Part shown: one piece after another, positions 27,469 through 35,975 of the stretch
Position numbering within the stretch: position 1 is the first letter of the stretch
Layout of the letters: each line of letters opens with the position of its first letter
Source: Bacillota bacterium
GTDB lineage: Bacteria > Bacillota > Dethiobacteria > DTU022 > UBA8154
Assembly: GCA_012798755.1 (NCBI GenBank)
Contig: JAAZMP010000084.1
Location: 1-55,488 of the forward strand
Length of the DNA: 55,488 nucleotides
Direction of reading: 5' to 3'
Program-made: the position numbers and the translations under genes
Notes under the pieces: generated by a model
The model's input: the letters and a program-made list of their open reading frames with translations, nothing else
Told to the model about the DNA's origin: nothing
Databases searched by the model: none

Positions 27469-29172
27469 TTGCATGCCAAGGAAGCTAGAGAAAAATCTTC
27501 AGATAAAATTAGAATTATCCCGCTTGGCGGTGTCGGAGAAATAGGAAAAAACATATTTGTTGTTCATTATGGTGAAGAAATGATCGTCTTAGATGCCGGG
27601 CTGATGTTTCCCGAAGAGGAAATGTTAGGGGTAGATCTGGTTATTCCGGATATTTCTTACCTGCTGGAAAATAGAGAAAAAATAAAAGGAATATTTTTAT
27701 CGCATGGGCACGAGGATCATATTGGTGCTCTGCCTTATATTTTGCCTGAGGTGAATGTACCTGTTTTTGGAACAAGGTTAACATTAGGGCTTTTGAAAAT
27801 TAAACTGGAAGAGCATGGGCTGTATGGCGATACTGTTCTTAATGAAATCAAAGCTGGCGAGGGACTTCAGTTAGGTTCCTTTAATATTAATTTCTTTGTC
27901 ACAAACCACAGCATTCCCGATTCTGTAGGTATTATTTTGAAAACACCTGCCGGTACTGTTGTCTATACAAGTGATTTCAAATTTGATCACACCCCTGTTC
28001 ATGGAGAAATTACCGATTTTCATACGCTGGCGGAACTTGGCAGAGAGGGAGTGCTCGTAGCGTTGCTTGACAGCACCAACGCTGAACGCCCCGGATATAC
28101 GCGCTCTGAAAAGGAAGTCGGGGAAAAACTTGAAGAAATTTTTCTTTCGGCTGAGGGCAGGATCATAATTGTAACATTTGCTTCGAATGTGCACCGTATT
28201 CAACAGATTGTAAATGCAGCTAGTTTTTCCAACAGAAAAGTTGCTGTAGACGGATGGAGCATGGTAAATGTCGTGGATATTGCGCAAAAACTTGGCTACC
28301 TTCATATTCCGCCGGGTACTCTGATTGATGTGGATGAGGTTGATAAATTTCCGCAAAACCGTGTGGTAATTCTGACCACGGGCACACAGGGCGAGCCCAT
28401 GTCGGCATTGGCAAGACTTGCCAATGCCAGTCATAGAAAATTGGAGATTATCCCTAAGGATACGGTTGTAATTGCCGCTTCACCCATACCAGGCAATGAA
28501 AAGCTTGTTTTTCGTACCATTGATAATTTATTCCGTCGGGGCGCTAAAGTGATCTACGAAGAAGATTCCGGTATTCATGTTTCCGGGCATGGCAGCCGGG
28601 AGGAAATAAAGTTAATGCTAAATTTGCTTCGTCCCCAATACTTAATTCCCGTTCATGGAGAATACCGGCATTTGATCCATCATGCCGACTTGGCAGAAAA
28701 ACTGGGTATTGAACGCGATAATATTTTTATAGTGGAAAATGGAACGATTTTGGAGTTTTCAGCCCTGCAAGGAAAAGTTGTTTCCTCCGTTTCGGCTGGA
28801 GGAGTTTTTGTAGATGGGCTTGGCGTAGGTGATGTGGGGAGTATTGTGCTTAGAGACAGGCAGATTCTGTCCCGGGAAGGTATTTTTATTGTTGTAATGG
28901 CCATAGATCATATTGACAAAAAGGTTGTTTCAGGCCCGGATATTGTATCCAGGGGGTTTGTTTATGTCAGGGAATCGGAAAAATTGATTGAAGAAGCGAA
29001 GGAAAATGTGACGAAGACGTTAGATGGCTTGATGGCTAAAGGAGTTAGCGACTGGCCTACAATAAAAAACAGCATTCGGGATACCATTGGCAAATTTTTG
29101 TGGGAAAAAACAGGGCGGAGGCCTATGATTTTGCCTGTCATTATGGAGGTAAATAACAACGGCGTAGAATAA
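27469..29172 (+). CDS. rnj: Ribonuclease J
   Basis: Metallo-beta-lactamase-fold RNase with 5'-3' exonuclease and endonuclease activity in mRNA decay and rRNA maturation. 567 residues: beta-lactamase part with SHGHEDHIGALPY, inserted beta-CASP part (STNAERPGYTRSEKEVGE, GTQGEPMSALARLA, HVSGHGSREE, PVHGEYRHL) and a C-terminal domain (RRPMILPVIMEV). TTG 27469 is ten bases after CGAGGTG. The position after dapA matches rnjB of B. subtilis. No terminator is seen before the hydroxylase genes 46 bases downstream. Confidence 0.96.
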   Translation: MHAKEAREKSSDKIRIIPLGGVGEIGKNIFVVHYGEEMIVLDAGLMFPEEEMLGVDLVIPDISYLLENREKIKGIFLSHGHEDHIGALPYILPEVNVPVFGTRLTLGLLKIKLEEHGLYGDTVLNEIKAGEGLQLGSFNINFFVTNHSIPDSVGIILKTPAGTVVYTSDFKFDHTPVHGEITDFHTLAELGREGVLVALLDSTNAERPGYTRSEKEVGEKLEEIFLSAEGRIIIVTFASNVHRIQQIVNAASFSNRKVAVDGWSMVNVVDIAQKLGYLHIPPGTLIDVDEVDKFPQNRVVILTTGTQGEPMSALARLANASHRKLEIIPKDTVVIAASPIPGNEKLVFRTIDNLFRRGAKVIYEEDSGIHVSGHGSREEIKLMLNLLRPQYLIPVHGEYRHLIHHADLAEKLGIERDNIFIVENGTILEFSALQGKVVSSVSAGGVFVDGLGVGDVGSIVLRDRQILSREGIFIVVMAIDHIDKKVVSGPDIVSRGFVYVRESEKLIEEAKENVTKTLDGLMAKGVSDWPTIKNSIRDTIGKFLWEKTGRRPMILPVIMEVNNNGVE

Positions 29173-29218
29173 AGCCAGCCGTTAATCAAGAAAAATATAC
29201 TTAAAAGGTAGGTTTAAA

Positions 29219-30223
29219 ATGCATCTGCCGGATATTGTGTATTTAAGCCCAAATAAGACAACAGAAGCGTTAGAAGTGATTGAAGATTGTGGGAATAGCT
29301 GCAGTGTAATTGCCGGGGGGACGGATTTAATGGTGGCGTTAAAACAAAGGCTGCAAACCCCCAAATATTTAATTGGACTGGAAAATATCCCCGAATTTAA
29401 AAAAATTGAAGAAAAAGACGAAAGCATTAGGCTTGGCCCTATGAACACGTTGGATGAGATTTCTTCTTCGGATTTAATTAAAACCAAACTGCCGGCTTTG
29501 AGCCAAGCTGCCCGGGAAGTGGGTTCTCCCCTTTTGCGTTCGCAGGCAACGATTGGCGGAAATGTTTGCCTAAATACCAGATGCCGTTTTTATAACCAAT
29601 CCCAATTTTGGAGATCGACACGGGAAAAATGTTATAAGGCAGGGGGCAGTTACTGCCATGTGACAAAGCAAAAAGAAAAGTGCAATGCTGCCTTCGTCGC
29701 AGATCTTGTTCCGGTGCTCATCGCTTACGGGGCAAACATCAAATTGGCAGGGCTTGCGGGGGAAAAAATGCTTTCCCTAAAAGAATTCTATACCGGTGAC
29801 AGCTGCTTTCCCAACCAAATATTGAACGGAGATCGCGTAATATTAACAGAAATTGATATACCGATACCTAAAAATAATATACGCAGCGTGTATAAAAAAT
29901 TTCGTTTTCGCCGTTCCATAGATTTCCCTTTAGTGGGCGTTGCCGTTTCCCTTGATCTTGACGAAAATAATCGTTGTCGTGATATTAATATATTATTAAC
30001 AGGGGTGGGTTCGGCACCGGTTGAAATAAAAAAAGCTAAAAAAGAGCTTTTGGGTCAAAGATGGGATGACGAATTGGTTTCTTCGGTAGCAAGCTTAGCT
30101 TCTCAAGAAATCCGTCCCCTTAAAACTAATCTCGTGTCGCCACGTTATACGCGTGAGATTGCCAGCCTTAAAATTAAGGAAGCATTACAGGAGGCAGGAG
30201 GTAAAAATGGAAAGAACTATTGA
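29219..30223 (+). CDS. hcrB: Molybdenum hydroxylase FAD subunit with [4Fe-4S] insertion (4-hydroxybenzoyl-CoA reductase beta type)
   Basis: Electron-transfer subunit of a xanthine-oxidase-family enzyme, 334 residues. FAD-binding segments are IAGGTDLMV (31-39) and TIGGN (111-115). Right after it comes an insertion with Cys122, Cys138, Cys146 and Cys155; I recall the same numbers for the [4Fe-4S] ligands of Thauera aromatica HcrB, whose extra cluster lets electrons enter for reductive dehydroxylation of 4-hydroxybenzoyl-CoA. Ordinary xanthine dehydrogenase FAD subunits lack these four. ATG 29219 has AAAAGGTAGG upstream. It overlaps the next gene by 17 bases. Substrate is inferred, not shown. 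Confidence 0.85.
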   Translation: MHLPDIVYLSPNKTTEALEVIEDCGNSCSVIAGGTDLMVALKQRLQTPKYLIGLENIPEFKKIEEKDESIRLGPMNTLDEISSSDLIKTKLPALSQAAREVGSPLLRSQATIGGNVCLNTRCRFYNQSQFWRSTREKCYKAGGSYCHVTKQKEKCNAAFVADLVPVLIAYGANIKLAGLAGEKMLSLKEFYTGDSCFPNQILNGDRVILTEIDIPIPKNNIRSVYKKFRFRRSIDFPLVGVAVSLDLDENNRCRDINILLTGVGSAPVEIKKAKKELLGQRWDDELVSSVASLASQEIRPLKTNLVSPRYTREIASLKIKEALQEAGGKNGKNY

Positions 30224-30680
30224 ATTTGTACTAAACGGTGAAACAAAAAAAGTAACTGTCAACGATAACCAAACACTTTTGGAGGTTTTACGGGAAAAAC
30301 TGGATCTAACAGGCACAAAAAAAGGGTGTAACCAGGGCGAATGTGGGGCATGTACTGTTCTTTTAGACGGAAAACCTATAAATTCATGTCTTACCCTGGC
30401 TGTCAGGATTGAGGGAAGATCAATAATGACTATTGAAGGTGTAGCCGGAAAAGAAAGCCTTGATCCCGTGCAGGAAACATTTAATGAAAAAGGAGCTATT
30501 CAATGCGGCTTCTGCACTCCGGGGATGGTGCTAACCACCAAAGCTTTGCTTGCTGAAAATTCCAACCCGACATCAGCGGAAATTAAAGAAGCTATTTCCG
30601 GAAATATTTGTCGTTGCAGCGGATATATTAAAATTATTGAAGCGATCCAGTCGCTTGCTGAAGAGCAGGAGGTGATGTAA
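30207..30680 (+). CDS. hcrC: Molybdenum hydroxylase [2Fe-2S] subunit (HcrC/XdhC-small type)
   Basis: 157 residues holding two [2Fe-2S] clusters: the ferredoxin-like cluster on Cys41, Cys46, Cys49 and Cys61 (CNQGECGACTVLLDG) and the helical-domain cluster on Cys100, Cys103, Cys135 and Cys137 (CGFCTPGM, CRCSGY). It passes electrons between the FAD subunit and the molybdenum site. ATG 30207 is preceded by GGAGG and lies inside the end of the FAD subunit gene; the stop TAA shares a base with the ATG of the large subunit. The three subunits are translationally coupled. Confidence 0.93.
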   Translation: MERTIEFVLNGETKKVTVNDNQTLLEVLREKLDLTGTKKGCNQGECGACTVLLDGKPINSCLTLAVRIEGRSIMTIEGVAGKESLDPVQETFNEKGAIQCGFCTPGMVLTTKALLAENSNPTSAEIKEAISGNICRCSGYIKIIEAIQSLAEEQEVM

Positions 30681-33073
30681 TGGCTGCTTATAAGTATATT
30701 GGAAAAGATATTCCCAGAGTTGACGGGCCGGTAAAAGCTACAGGAAAAGCTGTATACACCGTTGATGTGAAACTTCCGGGGATGTTGTATGGCAAATTTT
30801 TGCGCAGCCCCCACCCCCATGCACGTATTTTGAAGATCGATACGGCTAAGGCAGAAAAATTTCCGGGTGTCCACGATGTTTTAACGGGCCAAGATCTGCA
30901 CGATGTGCGTTACGCCTTTGTAGATACGCCTCGTTATCCTGCAGACGAACAACCGTTGGCAGTGGACAAGGTTCGTTATATTGGTGACGAGGTAGCGGTA
31001 GTTGTGGCGGATAGCGAAGCTATCGCCGAAAAAGCTTTAATGTTAATCGAGGTGGAGTATGAAATTCTCCCGGCTGTTTTTACTGCTGAAAAAGCGATGG
31101 AACCGGATGCGCCGGTAATTCATGATGAACAGGTCAAGGGAAAATCTTTCTGGGAAGACTGGGGAGTGGCTCAGGGAAAAAAAGGGCGTGCTACAAAATA
31201 TGATGACACACCAAAAGTGAATAATTTAAGCGGTCGTACCTTCGTAAGTTTTGGCGATGTAGAACAAGGTTTTTTAAAATCCGATTACATCAGGGAAGAC
31301 AGCTTTTCATTAAAAGCAACTGCACATTGCCAAATGGAACCTCATGCTGCCGTAGCCAGCTATGATCACGTAACACAAAAGTTGAATGTATGGTTGTCGA
31401 CGATGGGAGTGTTTTTAAAAAGATATTTTTTGAGCAAAACATTAAATATCCCGCCAAGTAAAATTAGGGTACATCATACTTATGTCGGTGGGGCTTTTGG
31501 TGGGAAGATCGATCTTTTTCCCTATGAATTTTGTGCGGCCTATCTCTCCATAAAACTTGGTCGACCGGTTAAAATCGAACTGGATCGGGAAGAGGTATTT
31601 ATGACTACGCGGCAACGGCATCCATTGACTGTAAACATCAAAAGCGGTGTTAAAAAAAATGGCAAAATTTTAGCACAAGATATAAAAGTTATCGCTGATA
31701 ACGGTGGCTACCGTGGAAGCGGGCCCGTTGTTATTTTCCTTTGCCACGGTTTTAGTTTCCCTATCTATGATGTACCTAACTATCGATATGAAGGTTTTTC
31801 CATTTATACGAACAACAGCATCCGTGGGCCGCAGCGCGGACACGGCGCTCCGCAGATAAGGTTTTCCATTGATTCCCATATAGATTTGATCGCCCGTGAT
31901 TTGGGGCTTGACCCTGTACAAATGATGTTGAAAAATGTTAGGCATGAAGGGGATGTTCTACCCAACGGTGACAGGTTAGATAGCTGCGGCCTAACAGAAG
32001 GGCTCCATGGCGCTGCCAATGCCATTGGCTGGAATACCAAAAGAAATCAGTCTAAAAACGGCTCAAAAAATGAAAGACTTAAAAGGGGTGTGGGTATCTC
32101 TCTTTGTGCCATGTTCAGTGGCGCTATGTATTATCCTTTTGCCTCTGCAGCCATAGTTAAGTTACACGATGATGGTTCGGCAACTTTGTTTACCGGCGCC
32201 CAGGATATCGGCCAGGGAAGCTATACAACGCTGTCACAAGTCTTGGCGGAAGAGCTGGGGGTTGATTTACAAGATATCCATGTTGTTGCCGGTGATACAG
32301 AGCTTTGCCCTATTGATTTGGGCAGTTTTTTAAGCGCTACAGCCTTGGTTACAGGTAACGCTGTAAAACTGGCTGCCGCAGATGCAAAGCGCCAACTTTT
32401 AGAATGTGCCTTAGAAATTCTTGAGGTCGATAGCATTGAAAAATTAGATACCGAAAGTAAAAAAATCTTTTTAAAAAAGGATCCGCAAAAATCTATTACT
32501 TTTTCTCAGGCTATCCAGGCCAGCGTTTTTAAAAGAAATGGTGATCCTATCGTAGGAAAAGGTTCCTACAAAGGGTATCCCAGAACTGATCGTTACCCCA
32601 GCTTGGCTAAGGCGAAAGGTTTGTTTACCGGTGCATATGGTTTTGCAGCCCAAGCGGCAGAAGTAGAAATAGATACCCTGACAGGGGAGGTCAGACTGGT
32701 GAAAGCGGTGACTTATCATGATTGTGGCTATCCTTTAAATAAAAACATTGTGGAGGGACAGCTGCACGGATGTGTTTCGATGGGTGCAGGGCAAACCTTG
32801 TCCGAGGAAGTTTTTTTAGAAAATGGTCAGATGTTCAATCCCTCGTTTCTAAGTTACAGGCTTCCCCTATCCCTGGATACCCCGGAATCGGTGGAGGGGC
32901 TGGTAAATACAATAGAGCCAAGCGGACCTTTTGGTGCCAAAGAGGTTGGTGAGGGCGCTGTTGCCGGGATATTGGGGGCAATAGCAAATGCTGTCCACGA
33001 TGCTATTGGTGTACGCATAAAAGAACTGCCGATTACACCGGAAAAAATTTTACGTGCTTTGGGAAAAATTTAG
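30680..33073 (+). CDS. hcrA: Molybdenum hydroxylase large, molybdopterin-binding subunit
   Basis: Catalytic subunit of the xanthine-oxidase family, 797 residues. It begins with IPRVDGPVKATGKAVYTVDV; cofactor-binding stretches include GGAFGGKIDLFP, GPQRGHGAPQ and GAQDIGQGSYTTLSQVLAEE; the catalytic Glu is in GAKEVGEGA (Glu758). Subunit order FAD-FeS-Mo differs from the C-A-B order I recall from Thauera. The partner FAD subunit makes 4-hydroxybenzoyl-CoA reductase the best guess; other aromatic or purine hydroxylases remain possible. Followed by accessory genes in the same direction. Confidence 0.92.
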   Translation: MAAYKYIGKDIPRVDGPVKATGKAVYTVDVKLPGMLYGKFLRSPHPHARILKIDTAKAEKFPGVHDVLTGQDLHDVRYAFVDTPRYPADEQPLAVDKVRYIGDEVAVVVADSEAIAEKALMLIEVEYEILPAVFTAEKAMEPDAPVIHDEQVKGKSFWEDWGVAQGKKGRATKYDDTPKVNNLSGRTFVSFGDVEQGFLKSDYIREDSFSLKATAHCQMEPHAAVASYDHVTQKLNVWLSTMGVFLKRYFLSKTLNIPPSKIRVHHTYVGGAFGGKIDLFPYEFCAAYLSIKLGRPVKIELDREEVFMTTRQRHPLTVNIKSGVKKNGKILAQDIKVIADNGGYRGSGPVVIFLCHGFSFPIYDVPNYRYEGFSIYTNNSIRGPQRGHGAPQIRFSIDSHIDLIARDLGLDPVQMMLKNVRHEGDVLPNGDRLDSCGLTEGLHGAANAIGWNTKRNQSKNGSKNERLKRGVGISLCAMFSGAMYYPFASAAIVKLHDDGSATLFTGAQDIGQGSYTTLSQVLAEELGVDLQDIHVVAGDTELCPIDLGSFLSATALVTGNAVKLAAADAKRQLLECALEILEVDSIEKLDTESKKIFLKKDPQKSITFSQAIQASVFKRNGDPIVGKGSYKGYPRTDRYPSLAKAKGLFTGAYGFAAQAAEVEIDTLTGEVRLVKAVTYHDCGYPLNKNIVEGQLHGCVSMGAGQTLSEEVFLENGQMFNPSFLSYRLPLSLDTPESVEGLVNTIEPSGPFGAKEVGEGAVAGILGAIANAVHDAIGVRIKELPITPEKILRALGKI

Positions 33074-33121
33074 CGCTTTTGAAAGAAGGAAAAGTAACTG
33101 CTAATGTAGAATACATAACAA

Positions 33122-33145
33122 CGTTATACCAAAGTAAGTATAACG
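33122..33145 (+). promoter_or_regulatory. ModE-type operator before xdhC-modE
   Basis: Perfect palindrome CGTTATAC (33122-33129) - 8 bases - GTATAACG (33138-33145), fitting the ModE operator form CGTTATAT-N8-ACATAACG that I recall from E. coli modA. A possible -10 (TAGAAT 33107-33112) ends nine bases upstream, so the site would cover the transcription start. The second gene downstream encodes a ModE-type DNA-binding protein, suggesting autoregulation. Confidence 0.65.
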
Positions 33146-33243
33146 GTAAGTGCAATGTAAATTATTTAATTACCAAGTGAACATAAACAAATTTCCTTTT
33201 AATGTGATCGGTGACTGCTTGCTCGGTAAAGGAGTGGTATTTT

Positions 33244-34056
33244 ATGCAAAGAGAAATTTTCAAACGCCTTCTGCTCATGATCGAAAATGAACAACCGGCT
33301 GCCGTGGTAACTGTGTTGGAGGCAAAGGAATCTGCACCCGGCAAGCCTGGTTTTAAAATGCTGGTTGATCAGGAAGGCAATGCTACGGGGAATGTAGGGG
33401 GGGGCCTCATAGAGGCTACATTGATCAGGGAGGCGGTGGAAGCTATAAAAGAAAATACCCCCAAAATCGGAACTTACAAGCTGGATGAAGAATCAGTTGG
33501 GGGTATAGGTATGCTATGTGGCGGGGAAATAACTGCATTTATAGATGTCGTAGCCCCCAAAGAATCCTTGGTGATTGCCGGAGCGGGGCATATAGCCCAG
33601 CCTTTAGCTTCCATGGCTAAGATTTTGGGATTTAATGTCCTGGTTCTCGATGATCGCGAAGATTTTTGTAATAAAGAAAGATTTAGTACCGCAGATCGAT
33701 GTCTTGTAGGCGATATAGGTGAAAATTTGTCTTCTTTAAACATTACCGCTAACACTTATGTAGTCATCATCACCAGGGGACATATTCATGACGAAATTGC
33801 TCTTGAAAAAACCGTAAATTCGAAAGCCGCATATGTGGGAATGATTGGGAGTAAAAAGAAAGTAAATAGTATCTTTCAAAATTTATTGAAGAAAGGATTT
33901 CGAAAAGACGATCTTGAAAGAGCATACGCCCCTATCGGGTTGGATATTGGTGCTAAAACGCCGGAAGAAATAGCAATAAGCATCCTGGCGGAAATCGTTT
34001 TAATTAAAAATAAAAAAGGTGTTTGTTCTTACAAACATATGCAACTGGAGAGGTAA
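33244..34056 (+). CDS. xdhC: XdhC/CoxF family molybdenum cofactor maturation protein
   Basis: Binds the molybdenum cofactor, promotes its sulfuration and delivers it to xanthine-oxidase-family enzymes. 270 residues: N-terminal XdhC domain (PAAVVTVLEAKESAPGKPG, GGGLIEATL, LCGGEITAFIDV) and a C-terminal Rossmann domain (LVIAGAGHIAQPLASMAKILG, YVGMIGSKKK). ATG 33244 lies after GGAGTGG. Its stop abuts the ATG of the ModE-like gene. The evident client is the hydroxylase encoded just upstream. Confidence 0.94.
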   Translation: MQREIFKRLLLMIENEQPAAVVTVLEAKESAPGKPGFKMLVDQEGNATGNVGGGLIEATLIREAVEAIKENTPKIGTYKLDEESVGGIGMLCGGEITAFIDVVAPKESLVIAGAGHIAQPLASMAKILGFNVLVLDDREDFCNKERFSTADRCLVGDIGENLSSLNITANTYVVIITRGHIHDEIALEKTVNSKAAYVGMIGSKKKVNSIFQNLLKKGFRKDDLERAYAPIGLDIGAKTPEEIAISILAEIVLIKNKKGVCSYKHMQLER

Positions 34057-34392
34057 ATGGATTTTTTACCAAACTGCAAGGTCTGGATAGAAAAAGATGG
34101 CGAAAAAGTTTTTGGGGAAGGCCCCTGTGATATTTTAAAACGGATTAAACGCACAGGTTCTTTGCGCATGGCCGCATCTGAGATCAATATGTCTTATAGT
34201 CAGGCGTGGCAGCTTATAAATAATCTGGAAAAAAAGATTGGTTTTCCCCTTTTGATTAAAAAAACAGGAGGCGAAGCCGGTGGTGGCTCTTTTTTAACAG
34301 AAAAAGGAGAAGAGCTAATACAAAAATTTGAACAGTTTCAAAAGGATGCTGAAAAAGCATTTTGGCAGTCTTTTAAAAAGTACTTTGTTTGA
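34057..34392 (+). CDS. Stand-alone ModE-type winged-helix DNA-binding protein
   Basis: 111 residues matching only the N-terminal LysR-like winged helix of ModE: GSLRMAASEINMSYSQAWQLINNLEKKIG (helix-turn-helix) and KKTGGEAGGGSFLTEKGEELI (wing, with the typical GG-x-GGG-x-LT). The molybdate-binding TOBE/Mop domains of E. coli ModE are absent, so metal sensing must be different or done by a partner. It starts directly after the xdhC stop. Palindromes of ModE type stand before this operon and before modA, the probable targets. Confidence 0.88.
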   Translation: MDFLPNCKVWIEKDGEKVFGEGPCDILKRIKRTGSLRMAASEINMSYSQAWQLINNLEKKIGFPLLIKKTGGEAGGGSFLTEKGEELIQKFEQFQKDAEKAFWQSFKKYFV

Positions 34393-34438
34393 TTTACTTT
34401 TTAAACATGCTATTTTAAAAAAGAAGTCGTGCCTATCG

Positions 34439-34468
34439 TTGTAAACATCGACTGTCCGGCTGTATAAT
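34439..34468 (+). promoter_or_regulatory. Sigma-A promoter of the MoeA-like gene
   Basis: TTGTAA (34439-34444), 18 bases, TATAAT (34463-34468), giving a leader of about 145 bases. Confidence 0.6.
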
Positions 34469-34525
34469 TAATATTATTTAAGCATCAGCTGTACGGATCC
34501 AAGGTATATTATTTAATCGGCAAGG

Positions 34526-34559
34526 GTTTATTTAGACTTGCTAAACATAAAGTTTTTTT
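34526..34559 (+). promoter_or_regulatory. Weak terminator-like hairpin in the MoeA-like leader
   Basis: TTTAT-TTAG pairs with CTAA(AC)ATAAA across loop ACTTG, with a two-base bulge, and is followed by seven T (34553-34559). AT-rich and so of low stability, yet placed between the promoter at 34439 and the gene at 34619, where it could act as an attenuator. I could not fit the published Moco riboswitch to this leader by eye. Confidence 0.3.
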
Positions 34560-34618
34560 AGCACCAGCATATTAAATAAGCATAACGTATGCAATAATAA
34601 AAAATGTAGGGGGTAAGA

Positions 34619-35650
34619 ATGAAGGTCTGCTACCTGGAAACAGAAAAGTCGGTTGGAAAAATTATTTCTCATGATATTACTAAGGTGGAAAAAGGTGTTT
34701 TCAAAGGGCCTATTTTCAAAAAAGGACATATTATCCGCAAAGAAGATGTGGAAACACTGCTTAATATAGGCAAAAAACATATTTATTTAATAGAACTTGA
34801 AGATGGAGAGCTGCATGAAGATGAGGCGGGATCCAGGATAGCTAAGGCCTTGCAAGGTCCCGGTCTTACAATCGGTACTCCTTCCGAAGGAAAGTTAGAG
34901 CTTTTTGCTTCACAAAAAGGACTGCTTAAAGTTGATGTAACGGCTCTAAACAAAGTCAACAATGTTCCGGATGTTGTTGTGGCGACCTTGCATAACAATT
35001 CGCCGGTAGAAGAAAGGGAAAAAATTGCCGGAGCCAAGGTTATTCCCCTTGTCGTTAAAGAAGACATAGTTGGGCAAGTTGAACAAATATGTAAGAGCAA
35101 TCCTCTTTTGACTGTTCTTCCCTATCTTCATTTCAAAATGGGTGGCGTTATAACCGGCCGTGAAGTTTTGGAGGGGCGTGTAAAGGATGGTTTTGCTCCT
35201 GTCCTTAAGGAAAAAGCGTTGTTTTTTGGGATGGAAGAACCAGAAATACTTTATGCTACCGATCAGGCAGAAATAATTTCACAAAAAATCAAAGAACTAT
35301 TGGATAAAGGTTGCAACCTTATCATAACCACAGGAGGCATGTCTGTAGATCCTGATGATGTCACACCGGCAGGAATAAGAAAGACCGGTGCCGAAGTCAT
35401 AAAGTACGGTGCGCCTGCTTTGCCGGGTGCCATGTTTCTTTTGGCTTATAAGGGCAATATCCCCATTATCGGGCTGCCCGCCAATGCAATGTATTACCAG
35501 ACAACGGTTTTAGATATTATTCTGCCCCGCATCGTAGCCGGCGAATTAATTGAAGCCCAGGACATTTCGGCCTTGGGACATGGAGGTCTTTGTCATCTTT
35601 GCGATCATTGTATCTATCCCCATTGTTCCTTTGGCAAGGGTGCAATATAA
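34619..35650 (+). CDS. MoeA/MoaB-like molybdopterin-binding protein with cysteine-rich tail
   Basis: 343 residues. The central domain (about 165-310) has the molybdopterin-binding fold of MoeA/MogA (LIITTGGMSVDPDDVTPAG, GAPALPGAMFLLAY, PIIGLPANAMYY). Full MoeA proteins are about 400 residues; the N-terminal 150 residues here are different from MoeA. The last 20 residues hold four Cys with spacing C-x2-C-x2-C-x4-C (325, 328, 331, 336), able to bind Zn or an Fe-S cluster. Proteins of this type accompany molybdenum hydroxylase genes in Clostridia; the exact reaction is not established. Confidence 0.82.
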   Translation: MKVCYLETEKSVGKIISHDITKVEKGVFKGPIFKKGHIIRKEDVETLLNIGKKHIYLIELEDGELHEDEAGSRIAKALQGPGLTIGTPSEGKLELFASQKGLLKVDVTALNKVNNVPDVVVATLHNNSPVEEREKIAGAKVIPLVVKEDIVGQVEQICKSNPLLTVLPYLHFKMGGVITGREVLEGRVKDGFAPVLKEKALFFGMEEPEILYATDQAEIISQKIKELLDKGCNLIITTGGMSVDPDDVTPAGIRKTGAEVIKYGAPALPGAMFLLAYKGNIPIIGLPANAMYYQTTVLDIILPRIVAGELIEAQDISALGHGGLCHLCDHCIYPHCSFGKGAI

Positions 35651-35769
35651 AAAAATAGACACGTAGGCGTGAATGTGTAATCCTTATTTTTAATACAGCT
35701 ATAAACTGTTTATGCCAGAAAATTTCACTCGAAAACAGCCCTGTTGCATTGTCACTGTTTTGCTCTATT

Positions 35770-35797
35770 TTGGTTCGGATTAAAGCGTTTTTATACA
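35770..35797 (+). promoter_or_regulatory. Possible sigma-A promoter of modA
   Basis: TTGGTT (35770-35775), 16 bases, TATACA (35792-35797). Moderate match; supported by the operator placed immediately downstream over the expected start site. Confidence 0.45.
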
Positions 35798-35799
35798 AC

Positions 35800-35823
35800 C
35801 GCTATATTTACGTATACATAACG
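35800..35823 (+). promoter_or_regulatory. ModE-type operator before modA
   Basis: CGCTATAT (35800-35807) - 8 bases - ACATAACG (35816-35823). Same half-site pattern and spacing as the site at 33122, and close to the E. coli modA operator as I recall it. It lies just after a possible -10 box, fitting repression of molybdate uptake when molybdate is plentiful. Confidence 0.65.
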
Positions 35824-35975
35824 GTCGCATTGTTGCCGCCGTGTTTTGAAATGAGGTGATTTATAAGAAAGATACTTTGTAATGTTTTTACGATGGGGGC
35901 GCTTTGTGGGATACGCAAATTTTTAATTTTCCGTTGAGAACACAAAAATATGACAATGATGGAGGTACTACCTAA

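Larger units (their letters stand above)
35651..35975. other. 325-base intergenic region before modA
   Basis: Contains the modA promoter and ModE-type operator listed separately (35770-35823). The about 150 bases between the operator and modA include GAGGTGATTTATAAG at 35852, a ribosome-binding-site-like sequence not followed by an extended frame. No terminator for the MoeA-like gene was found. Confidence 0.4.

Noticed and set aside
34439-34618. Possible Moco riboswitch before the MoeA-like gene
   Set aside because: I could not fit the conserved core of the known motif by eye; only an AT-rich hairpin with a T run is visible. A covariance-model search would decide.
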